Below are positions 53,742 through 61,190 of a stretch of 64,000 nt of DNA, in pieces. Each line of letters starts with the position of its first letter. Within the stretch, counting starts at the first letter, position 1. The DNA is from Candidatus Manganitrophaceae bacterium (GTDB lineage: Bacteria > Nitrospirota > Nitrospiria > SBBL01 > Manganitrophaceae): the NCBI GenBank assembly GCA_016200325.1, contig JACQEZ010000020.1, forward strand, positions 372,001 to 436,000, given 5' to 3'. The notes beneath the pieces are model-generated. The model was not told the DNA's origin, did not search any database, and saw only the letters and a program-made list of their open reading frames with translations. Made by a program: the position numbers and the translations under genes.

Positions 53742-54468
53742 AACGATTGTACGTCCAGCCAAGCACCGTCCTCTTCAACAGCTGATTTGCCATGAGTAAC
53801 TTCTCGGATCTTTCAATTTCCCTTTCTTTCTTTCCGCTTTTTTTGAAATAAGGGAGGACACCCAGCAGAGGGATATCGGTCCGCTCGGCCAAGCTGGCTG
53901 GATTGGTCTCGTCGGCCAGGGAGCGGGATGGGGTGATTTGATTGAAGATGATTCCTGTAAATCGAATTCCCGCCGTTGATCCACAGCGGAGTGTCAACAG
54001 CGTGTGATTCAGCGTTCCGAGCCCGCTCCTGCCGACGAGGAGAACAGGGAGATTTAGCAACGTGATGAGGTCGAGAAGATCGAGATGAGCCGTTAAGGGG
54101 ACCAGGAGTCCGCCTGCTCCCTCAACGATGATGAAAGCGTGACGCCGGCGGAGTTGATCATAGGCCCGGAGCACCTCTTCCAACTTGATCTCTTTTTTTT
54201 CTTGGAGAGCGGCGGCGCGGGGCGACAGCGCGGACTGGAAGCGGTAAGGAGTGATCCATTTAATCGGATCCCTTGTGCGGGCGGCGGCCTTCAGATAGGT
54301 TGCATCGGATGGAACCAGCTTTCCATTTTTCTTCTGGCATCCGGTTTCAACCGGTTTCATGACTCCGACATCTACACCGGTCAAGGAAAGTGCACGGGCA
54401 ATCGCCCCGGCAATGACCGTTTTTCCGACGCCCGTATCCGTTCCGGCAATAAAAATTCCCTCTTCCAT
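53695..54468 (-). CDS. bioD: Dethiobiotin synthetase
   Basis: About 257 residues. The P-loop FIAGTDTGVGKTV is diagnostic, KPVETGCQ binds the substrate, and VEGAGGLLVPL is the third conserved motif. It forms the ureido ring of dethiobiotin from DAPA, CO2 and ATP. It starts 4 bp after the SDR stop, so it belongs to the bioF-SDR-bioD operon. The C-terminal end reads into the HD-GYP gene on the other strand. Confidence 0.95.
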   Translation of the reverse strand: MEEGIFIAGTDTGVGKTVIAGAIARALSLTGVDVGVMKPVETGCQKKNGKLVPSDATYLKAAARTRDPIKWITPYRFQSALSPRAAALQEKKEIKLEEVLRAYDQLRRRHAFIIVEGAGGLLVPLTAHLDLLDLITLLNLPVLLVGRSGLGTLNHTLLTLRCGSTAGIRFTGIIFNQITPSRSLADETNPASLAERTDIPLLGVLPYFKKSGKKEREIERSEKLLMANQLLKRTVLGWTYNRSSDSGESGTGVGLLE

Positions 54469-54472
54469 GAGA

Positions 54473-55198
54473 CTAGTAGATCCTGCTATCGAGATTAAAT
54501 ATCTGACCGGATACATGCTTCATTTGGGCAAGGTGGCGAATAAATCCTGAGACCTCCGGCAGGGTGGAAGGCCTTTTTAATAGATTCTCATTTACAATTT
54601 TTTCCTTTTGAGCGGGAGTTAGAGAAGCGCTCATGCTGGTCTCAAGGAGGCCGGGCAGAACGGCGTTGACCTGAATTCCATAGGCTCCCCATTCTCTTGC
54701 TGCAGAGTGGGTCAGTGCGATGAGGCCCCGCTTCGACGCAGTGTAGGCGGCCTGGCCGATCCGCCCTGTAAAAGCGCTCTGCGAAGCGACATTGACAATA
54801 TGTCCACCCCCCTGCGTTTTCATGATCCGTCCGGCCTCCCGAAGGCAGTAGAAGACCCCCGTTAAATTAATGTCCAATACATGATCCCAGGCTGCTTCAT
54901 TCAATGTTGCATAGAGGTGGTCGTCAATGACCCCGGCGCTGTTGATCAGCAGATCGAGACGTTGCCATTTCATCAAGAGGTCGTCGAACATTTTCTTAAC
55001 AGATTTAGAATCGCGTAGATCGGCCGTAAAGAGTGTCGATTCGGTCCCTGCCGCTTTTAGGAGTCGGAGGCTCTCTTCTCCCCTCTCGATATTGGAGTGA
55101 ACATGAATGCCGATAGGTCCGACGCCGCAAAGCGAGTGGCAGAGGGCTTGACCAAGGCCGCCGGATCCACCTGTAATAAGGGTAACGGAAGTTGACAT
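54473..55198 (-). CDS. SDR-family oxidoreductase in the biotin operon (FabG-like)
   Basis: 241 residues. The Rossmann motif TGGSGGLG, NSAGV, catalytic Ser in VASQSAF and YTASKRG (Tyr-x-x-x-Lys) are all present, and the whole resembles 3-oxoacyl-ACP reductase. It lies 3 bp from bioF and 4 bp from bioD, so it probably has a task in making the pimeloyl precursor, for example as a dedicated ketoacyl-ACP reductase. That assignment is inference; another short-chain substrate is possible. Confidence 0.85.
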   Translation of the reverse strand: MSTSVTLITGGSGGLGQALCHSLCGVGPIGIHVHSNIERGEESLRLLKAAGTESTLFTADLRDSKSVKKMFDDLLMKWQRLDLLINSAGVIDDHLYATLNEAAWDHVLDINLTGVFYCLREAGRIMKTQGGGHIVNVASQSAFTGRIGQAAYTASKRGLIALTHSAAREWGAYGIQVNAVLPGLLETSMSASLTPAQKEKIVNENLLKRPSTLPEVSGFIRHLAQMKHVSGQIFNLDSRIY

Positions 55199-55201
55199 GA
55201 T

Positions 55202-56368
55202 TTAGATGACTCGGAGTTCTTTGCCGATTTTTTCGAGCCCGCTCAGCAGCGTTTGAATTTGTTCTTCCGTATGGATTGCCATAATAGAGACCCGGAGGCG
55301 GCTGCCTTCTTCCGGAACGGTCGGCGGGCGAATAGCAGGAAGGTATATTCCCTCACCCAGCAATTTTTGAGAAAAGACAAGAGCCGTCTCTGCCTTCCCG
55401 ATGAGAATAGGAATGATCGGTGTCTCACTGCCGCAAATATTAAAACCGAGTTGCTGAGCTTGATAACGAAAGTGGTTTGCCAACTTCCAGAGTCGCTGGC
55501 GAATTCCCGGCGCTTGCTCAATCAAGTCGAGGGCAGCGATGGCGACGGCTACAACAGAAGGTGGAAGGGCTGTGGTAAAAATGAATGGACGCGCCTTGTT
55601 GATCAGATATTGGATTGAAAGACGGTCCGCTGCGATAAAGCCACCGAGTCCACCGAGGGCTTTGCTGAGCGTCCCCATTTGAATGATCCGACGATTTGAA
55701 ACTTGGAAATGGTCGCAGGTCCCCCCCCCATGGGGTCCCAATACCCCGGTTCCATGGGCGTCATCTAAATAAATCAGGGCGTCGAATTCTTCCGCCAGAG
55801 TGGCAAGCTCAGGCAGGGGAGCGATGTCTCCGTCCATACTAAAGACACCGTCCGTTACGATGAATGATCGCTGTGTCGATTTTCGTTGGCTCAGCAATTT
55901 TCGTAACTGTTCAGTATCTTTGTGTCGATAAACACGGAATGTGCCGCCTGACAGACGCGCGCCGTCTATGAGACTCGCATGGTTTAATCGATCGGAGAGG
56001 ATGAGATCGGTTTTTTGAATAAAGGCCCCCAGTGCACCTAGATTTGTTGTATATCCGGTGGGGAAGACAAGGGCCGATTCCGTTGATTTCAGTCTCGCGA
56101 GGCGCTGTTCCAGTTCCGTATAGAGGCGGAGATTTCCTGAAATCAAGCGGGACGCCCCTCCACCGGTTCCCCATTTTTGGATCGCCTCGATCCCGGCTGA
56201 TTTCAGAGCGGGGTGAGTGGTTAATCCAAGATAATCATTTGAAGAAAAAAGAAGGAGTCGTCTCCCGTTTTGATCAATTGTTGTCGGGGAGAACGAATCA
56301 ATCGGAAGTAGGCTCCGAAGAAGATGCTCTTGCTCGAGGATGGAAATTTCTTTTTCGAAGTGAAGCAT
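55202..56368 (-). CDS. bioF: 8-amino-7-oxononanoate synthase
   Basis: 388 residues. SSNDYLGLTTHPALK, GTGGGASRLISGNLRLYTELE, DDAHGTGVLGPHGGG and the PLP-lysine region (MGTLSKALGGLGGFIA) fit BioF. It condenses pimeloyl-ACP or -CoA with alanine. The start at 56368 is followed by a divergent promoter region shared with clpC. In the wider alpha-oxoamine synthase family, KBL and HemA differ in these motifs. Confidence 0.94.
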   Translation of the reverse strand: MLHFEKEISILEQEHLLRSLLPIDSFSPTTIDQNGRRLLLFSSNDYLGLTTHPALKSAGIEAIQKWGTGGGASRLISGNLRLYTELEQRLARLKSTESALVFPTGYTTNLGALGAFIQKTDLILSDRLNHASLIDGARLSGGTFRVYRHKDTEQLRKLLSQRKSTQRSFIVTDGVFSMDGDIAPLPELATLAEEFDALIYLDDAHGTGVLGPHGGGTCDHFQVSNRRIIQMGTLSKALGGLGGFIAADRLSIQYLINKARPFIFTTALPPSVVAVAIAALDLIEQAPGIRQRLWKLANHFRYQAQQLGFNICGSETPIIPILIGKAETALVFSQKLLGEGIYLPAIRPPTVPEEGSRLRVSIMAIHTEEQIQTLLSGLEKIGKELRVI

Positions 56369-56391
56369 TTAGGAGTCTCTTTTTGCCGCCA

Positions 56392-56420
56392 TTGTTAATC
56401 GATCCAAGGGGTTTTGTCAA
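56392..56420 (-). promoter_or_regulatory. Promoter for bioF-SDR-bioD
   Basis: Minus strand: TTGACA (6/6), a 17-bp spacer and TAACAA (3/6), about 24 nt before the leader of bioF. It faces away from the clpC promoter; the two -35 elements lie 20 bp apart. No clear BirA-type operator was found. Confidence 0.55.
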
Positions 56421-56440
56421 CCTCGTTTCCCAGAAATCCC

Positions 56441-56469
56441 TTGACAACCCAGGGCTAGCGGGTTAGAAT
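56441..56469 (+). promoter_or_regulatory. Strong sigma-70 promoter for clpC
   Basis: TTGACA (6/6), exactly 17 bp, TAGAAT (5/6). Leader of about 75 nt. No CtsR heptads (GGTCAAA) or CIRCE element was seen, so heat control by those systems is not supported here. Confidence 0.8.
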
Positions 56470-56512
56470 GAATTCGTAAGGTTATAGTCGTTACAAGTCT
56501 TAATAAGTCCTT

Positions 56513-56534
56513 GAAAAAAGCTCGAAAAAAGCTC
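56513..56534 (+). repeat. 11-bp tandem repeat in the clpC leader
   Basis: GAAAAAAGCTC is repeated twice in succession, ending 18 nt before the clpC start codon and just before its GAAGGAGGAGGG ribosome site. It may influence leader structure. Confidence 0.6.
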
Positions 56535-56552
56535 AGGTGAGAAGGAGGAGGG

Positions 56553-58982
56553 ATGTTCGAGAAATTTACGGATAGAGGTAGAAAAATCATCATTCTTGCC
56601 CGTGAAGAAGCTGAGCGACATCAGAATGACTACCTGGGAACAGAACACCTCGTCTTGGCCCTGTTGCGAGAAGGGGACGGAATTGCTCTTGCCGTAATCA
56701 AAAAAATGGGGCTGTCGGTCGAGCAGATTCGTTTAGAGATTGAGCGAAATCTGCCGAGCGGGAGCAACACCATGACCTTTGGTGAAATTCCGTTTACTCC
56801 GCGTGTTAAGAAGGTCATTGAATATGCCGTAGAAGAGGCAAAGCTTCTCGGCCATAACTATATCGGCAGTGAGCATCTTTTGTTGGGGCTGTTAAGAGAA
56901 GAAGAGGGAATCGGCGGAAAAATTGTCCGGAGCTTAGGCGGCAACCTTCTAACAGCACGGCAGCTGACGATTAACCTTCTTCGTAAGACAACACCCCGCG
57001 AAAAAGATAAAAAGAGCAATACCCCCGCACTGGATGAGTTTGGTCGCGACCTAACCCAACTTGCGGCGGAGGGTACTTTAGATCCAGTCATCGGCCGTCA
57101 CGACGAAATTGAACGAGTGCTTCAAATTCTAAGCCGTCGGACGAAAAACAATCCGGTTTTAATCGGGGAATCGGGTGTCGGTAAGACCGCCATCGTTGAA
57201 GGACTGGCACAGAAGATTGTCACAATGGATGTTCCCGATACGCTCTTGAATAAGCGGGTGATTGCGCTTGATCTTGGTTCCCTGGTTGCAGGTACAAAGT
57301 ATCGTGGGCAATTCGAAGAGCGCCTCAAAGTGGTCATGAAAGAAATTGTGACCGCGGGGAATATTATTATCTTCATTGACGAACTCCATACTTTGGTTGG
57401 TGCCGGCGCGGCGGAGGGCTCCATTGATGCCTCCAACATGTTGAAGCCGGCCCTCTCCAGGGGCGAGATTCAGTGTATTGGCGCCACCACCCTTGATGAG
57501 TACCGAAAACATATTGAAAAGGACTCTGCTCTTAAGCGTCGGTTCCAGCCGATTTTTGTTCAGCCTCCCTCGCCGGAAGAGACCATTCAGATTATTAAGG
57601 GACTCAAAGATCGGTATGAAGAACACCATGGCGTCTCTATCACCGACGATGCGGTGGAAGAAGCAGTCCGCTTGTCTGACCGTTACATTTCAGATCGGTT
57701 CCTTCCCGATAAGGCGATTGATGTGATTGATGAAGCTGGCTCGCGGGCGAAGCTTATGGCGTACTCACGTCCGGAAGATCTAAGATCTCTTGAGCAAGAG
57801 GCAAAGAAAGTTTCACGGGAGAAAGATCTTGCCATCCGTCTGCAGAATTTTGAAGAAGCGGTAAAGTTCCGAGAAGAAGAAGAACGGCTGAAAAAGCTCG
57901 TCGAGGAAACAAAGAGAGAGTGGAAGAAGAATCAAGAGAAGAATAAGCCGAGCATTAGCCGAGAAGAAGTTGCTTATGTCGTCTCAAAAATGACCGGGAT
58001 TCCTCTCTTCCGGATGGAAGAAGAAGAATCAAAGAAATTGCTCAATATGGAGGATGAACTCCATAAGAGAATCGTGGGACAGGAAGAAGCAATCTCGGTA
58101 ATGGCAAGGGCGATTCGGAGATCTCGGGCCGGCTTGAAGGGTAACCGTCGGCCAATTGGTTCATTCATTTTTCTTGGACCGACCGGTGTTGGAAAAACGG
58201 AATTGGCTCGAGCGCTCGCTGAATTTCTATTTGATAGCGATGATGCGTTAATCCGAATTGATATGTCCGAGTATATGGAAAAATTCTCAAGTTCGAGATT
58301 GGTCGGAGCCCCTCCGGGATATGTCGGTTATGAAGAAGGTGGGCAGCTTACCGAAAAAGTGAGAAGGAGACCATATTCCGTGGTTCTTTTCGATGAGATT
58401 GAAAAGGCACACCCGGATATGTTTAACCTGCTGCTTCAGGTGCTCGATGATGGGTGTCTTACAGATAGCTTGGGACGTAAGATTGATTTCAAGAATACTG
58501 TTTTGATCATGACCTCCAATCTAGGGACCCGGATGGTAGATAAAACAGGAACACTTGGCTTTCAGAGAACGTCGGATGGAAATCTGCTTTCTAGGATGAA
58601 AGACGCCATTCATACCGAGCTAAAGCGCGCTTTTAATCCGGAGTTTTTAAACCGGATCGACGATATCGTCATTTTCCATCCGCTTGAGAAGAAACACCTT
58701 GAGAAAATTGTCGATATCCAGATCAATGAGTTGAACCAGAAATTGGCTGAGAAGGCCATCCACCTCGACCTGACGGAAGAGGTGAAACAGTGGTTGATTC
58801 ATGAAGGATACGAGCCGGCTTATGGCGCTCGCCCAATGCGTCGTTGCATCCAGAAGAATATTGAAGATCTTCTTTCTGAGGAGATCATCAAGGGACACAT
58901 TAAGGATGCCAAGAGAATTAAGGTCGTTCTTAAGGATAATGCGCCTTCCTTCGTTGAAGAAGAAGCGATGGCTGGGGTGTAA
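56553..58982 (+). CDS. clpC: ATP-dependent Clp protease ATPase subunit ClpC
   Basis: 809 residues: two Clp N-terminal repeats ([32 protein letters not shown]), AAA module 1 ([10 protein letters not shown], Walker [10 protein letters not shown]), a UVR-like middle helix ([20 protein letters not shown]), AAA module 2 ([11 protein letters not shown]) and the C-terminal D2 small domain. ClpC unfolds proteins and feeds them to ClpP, often with McsB or MecA adaptors, none of which is adjacent. Strong own promoter and a strong terminator make it monocistronic. Confidence 0.96.
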   Translation: MFEKFTDRGRKIIILAREEAERHQNDYLGTEHLVLALLREGDGIALAVIKKMGLSVEQIRLEIERNLPSGSNTMTFGEIPFTPRVKKVIEYAVEEAKLLGHNYIGSEHLLLGLLREEEGIGGKIVRSLGGNLLTARQLTINLLRKTTPREKDKKSNTPALDEFGRDLTQLAAEGTLDPVIGRHDEIERVLQILSRRTKNNPVLIGESGVGKTAIVEGLAQKIVTMDVPDTLLNKRVIALDLGSLVAGTKYRGQFEERLKVVMKEIVTAGNIIIFIDELHTLVGAGAAEGSIDASNMLKPALSRGEIQCIGATTLDEYRKHIEKDSALKRRFQPIFVQPPSPEETIQIIKGLKDRYEEHHGVSITDDAVEEAVRLSDRYISDRFLPDKAIDVIDEAGSRAKLMAYSRPEDLRSLEQEAKKVSREKDLAIRLQNFEEAVKFREEEERLKKLVEETKREWKKNQEKNKPSISREEVAYVVSKMTGIPLFRMEEEESKKLLNMEDELHKRIVGQEEAISVMARAIRRSRAGLKGNRRPIGSFIFLGPTGVGKTELARALAEFLFDSDDALIRIDMSEYMEKFSSSRLVGAPPGYVGYEEGGQLTEKVRRRPYSVVLFDEIEKAHPDMFNLLLQVLDDGCLTDSLGRKIDFKNTVLIMTSNLGTRMVDKTGTLGFQRTSDGNLLSRMKDAIHTELKRAFNPEFLNRIDDIVIFHPLEKKHLEKIVDIQINELNQKLAEKAIHLDLTEEVKQWLIHEGYEPAYGARPMRRCIQKNIEDLLSEEIIKGHIKDAKRIKVVLKDNAPSFVEEEAMAGV

Positions 58983-59011
58983 TACTACTTGATTGATAAT
59001 AATGGGTCGTG

Positions 59012-59052
59012 GAATACGGTATCGAGAGAGATTTCGATACCGTATTCTTTTA
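59012..59052 (+). terminator. Rho-independent terminator of clpC
   Basis: A 14-bp perfect stem (GAATACGGTATCGA / TCGATACCGTATTC) with an 8-nt loop, followed by TTTTAT, 30 bp after the clpC stop. One of the clearest terminators in the window. Confidence 0.9.
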
Positions 59053-59089
59053 TAGGCCCTGGAGTGGTGCAGGTATCTGGAGACGCTCA

Positions 59090-59896
59090 ATGAGCCTGAT
59101 TCATGAGGCTTTAAAGAAAGCGGCGACTGAAGGGGAAGCAGAGAAACAAGAGTCGACGCCACGGGTACTTCACCTGACGATTTCCACACCGCAGTCGCGT
59201 CCATATTTTTGGATCTCCATTGGAGTCTCCTTTCTCGCTTTATTATCTTTTCTCTTCGCCTATCAATATAAGGCAATCAACGTGTCGCGACCTCCCGATA
59301 AGAGCGGGCCTAGTGTTGCGATATCGCCGTCTCAAATCGATTTTGAGAAAAAGCGCTCTCAACAAAATACTTCTGCAACGGTATTGCAAGCAGAAGAAGG
59401 TCAGATCAAGATTAAAACGGAAAATGCAAACGGCGAAAGAGCGTTAAAGAATGGAATAAATTTTTACCGAAAGGGAGAATTTGATCATGCGTATGAAGCA
59501 TTCCAAAAAGCAGTTGAATTAATTCCATCTTCTCCGATTGCGCACAATAACTTAGGATTGGTCATTCGGCAACAAGGAAAACCAAAGGAAGCCTTAAGTC
59601 ATTATCAAGAGGCGATCCATCTCGATTCGAAATATGCAGAAGCTGAGAATAATATCGGTCTCATTCATGATCAAATGGGTTTCATTGACGAGGCCATCAT
59701 TCATTATAAAAAAGCAATAAAAATCAAGCCGGAGATTGCGGCATTTCATCTTAATTATGCGACATTGTTAGAGCGAAAGGGTGACTTTTCAACGGCTCGT
59801 AAGGAATATCAACTTTTTATCGATCTACAAGGTGAAGCCCAGAGCGACCTTGTTCCTCAAGTCCGATCCCGCCTGAAAGAACTCCGAGGTCTTTGA
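59090..59896 (+). CDS. Inner-membrane TPR protein with a GspB-like N-terminus
   Basis: About 268 residues. It begins MSLIHEALKKA, the short amphipathic segment typical of GspB/ExeB-type and exopolysaccharide-associated proteins, followed by one membrane span at about residues 39-60. Four TPR-type units cover about 110-250 (ALKNGINFYRKGEFDHAYEAF, AHNNLGLVIRQQGKPKEALSHY, AENNIGLIHDQMGFIDEAIIHY, FHLNYATLLERKGDFSTAR). The TPR part should face the periplasm. The start at 59090 has GGAG upstream. tsaD begins immediately after its stop. Confidence 0.78.
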   Translation: MSLIHEALKKAATEGEAEKQESTPRVLHLTISTPQSRPYFWISIGVSFLALLSFLFAYQYKAINVSRPPDKSGPSVAISPSQIDFEKKRSQQNTSATVLQAEEGQIKIKTENANGERALKNGINFYRKGEFDHAYEAFQKAVELIPSSPIAHNNLGLVIRQQGKPKEALSHYQEAIHLDSKYAEAENNIGLIHDQMGFIDEAIIHYKKAIKIKPEIAAFHLNYATLLERKGDFSTARKEYQLFIDLQGEAQSDLVPQVRSRLKELRGL

Positions 59897-60910
59897 TTGA
59901 TTATTTTAGGAATTGAAACTTCTTGCGATGAGACGGCGGTCGCACTCATTAAAGATGACGGTGTCATCCTCTCCGATTTGCTCTCATCTCAGGTGGACTT
60001 CCATCGTAAGTATGGAGGAGTGGTACCGGAACTGGCCTGTCGGAAACATGTCGAAACAATTGGACCATTGATCCGCGAAGCCATTCAAAAATCCGGCTGT
60101 TCATATGGGCAGGTGAACGCGATCGCGGTTACGGCAGGACCCGGTTTGGTCGGAGCATTGTTGGTCGGTGTTTCAATTGCAAAATCTCTCTCTTACGCTT
60201 TAAAGGTTCCACTTCTTGCCGTACACCATTTGGAAGGACATATCTCTTCTACTTTTATTGAGCATCCTCATATAGAATTTCCATGTGTTGCTTTGGTGGT
60301 GTCGGGTGGCCACACGAATCTTTACTTTATGCCTCAGCGAGGCAATTATCGATTGATTGGAAAGACGATCGATGATGCGGCAGGGGAAGTCTTAGATAAG
60401 GGAGCCAGAATGCTGGGATATTCATATCCCGGCGGACCGATCATTGACCGTCTGTCTCAGAAAGGAGATCCGAATCATATCTCTTTTCCCCGACCCTACC
60501 GGTCCTCCGCCAATTTAGACTTTAGTTTCAGCGGCCTTAAAACATCGCTGATGCATACACTCTCAAAGTTGGGCAGAACTCCTGAAGAGTATGTCCATCT
60601 GCATCCCGATATTGCTGCAGGATATCAAGCAGCCATTGTGGGCGCCTTGATTGAAAAGACGCTTTCAGCGGTGAGGAATGAAAAGGCAAAAAGTATGATG
60701 CTTGTAGGGGGTGTTGCAGCGAACACTCTATTGAGAAAGCGATTTGCCGAGATTGGAAAACAAGAGGGCGTAGCGACCTATATTCCAGCCGCTCGTTATT
60801 GCACTGATAATGGGGCCATGATTGCAATGGCGGGTCTCATTCATCTGGAACAAGAGCATTTCGCTACGTTTGGTTTAAATCCGAAACCGAATTGGGAATT
60901 AACAAGTTAG
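59897..60910 (+). CDS. tsaD: tRNA N6-threonylcarbamoyladenosine transferase TsaD
   Basis: 337 residues. GIETSCDETAVALI, HLEGHISSTFIEH with the metal-binding His pair, VSGGHTNL and GVAANTLLRKRF mark the Kae1/TsaD ASKHA fold. With TsaB, TsaC and TsaE it makes t6A at position 37 of ANN-decoding tRNAs. The TTG start abuts the stop of the TPR gene, so the two are co-translated. The 280-bp stretch after it holds a weak hairpin (AAACA/TGTTT) and a possible promoter but no gene. Confidence 0.96.
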   Translation: MIILGIETSCDETAVALIKDDGVILSDLLSSQVDFHRKYGGVVPELACRKHVETIGPLIREAIQKSGCSYGQVNAIAVTAGPGLVGALLVGVSIAKSLSYALKVPLLAVHHLEGHISSTFIEHPHIEFPCVALVVSGGHTNLYFMPQRGNYRLIGKTIDDAAGEVLDKGARMLGYSYPGGPIIDRLSQKGDPNHISFPRPYRSSANLDFSFSGLKTSLMHTLSKLGRTPEEYVHLHPDIAAGYQAAIVGALIEKTLSAVRNEKAKSMMLVGGVAANTLLRKRFAEIGKQEGVATYIPAARYCTDNGAMIAMAGLIHLEQEHFATFGLNPKPNWELTS

Positions 60911-61020
60911 AAACACCCTGCCTGTTTTTCTCTCCTTTATTTTAATTCATACATAAAACCAAGATTCCGACATCGACTATCTAATCAGGGTATCCTTTCG
61001 TCGAGAAAGTGGCGCTCTCG

Positions 61021-61048
61021 TTGACATTTTCATGCCTTATGATAGGCT
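61021..61048 (+). promoter_or_regulatory. Candidate promoter for the large TPR/beta-barrel gene
   Basis: TTGACA (6/6), a 16-bp spacer and TAGGCT (3/6). The -10 is weak. It lies 140 bp before the GTG start and would give a long AT-rich leader. Confidence 0.35.
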
Positions 61049-61190
61049 GATTCTAACTGTATTGAAACTCGGAATATTATCAGTCAAAGAAAATCTCAAT
61101 ATCTTAAGTCAGTTCATCATATTGAAGGTCCGGGAGATCATCACACTTGTAATAAGCCATCCGGAGGGCAATATAAATTGGGTCTTGCAT

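Noticed and set aside
56369-56552. BirA operator between bioF and clpC
   Set aside because: TTGTCAACC and TTGACAACC are not an inverted pair; they are simply the -35 boxes of two divergent promoters.
56369-56552. CIRCE or CtsR heat-shock elements upstream of clpC
   Set aside because: Neither TTAGCACTC-N9-GAGTGCTAA nor GGTCAAA heptads are present.
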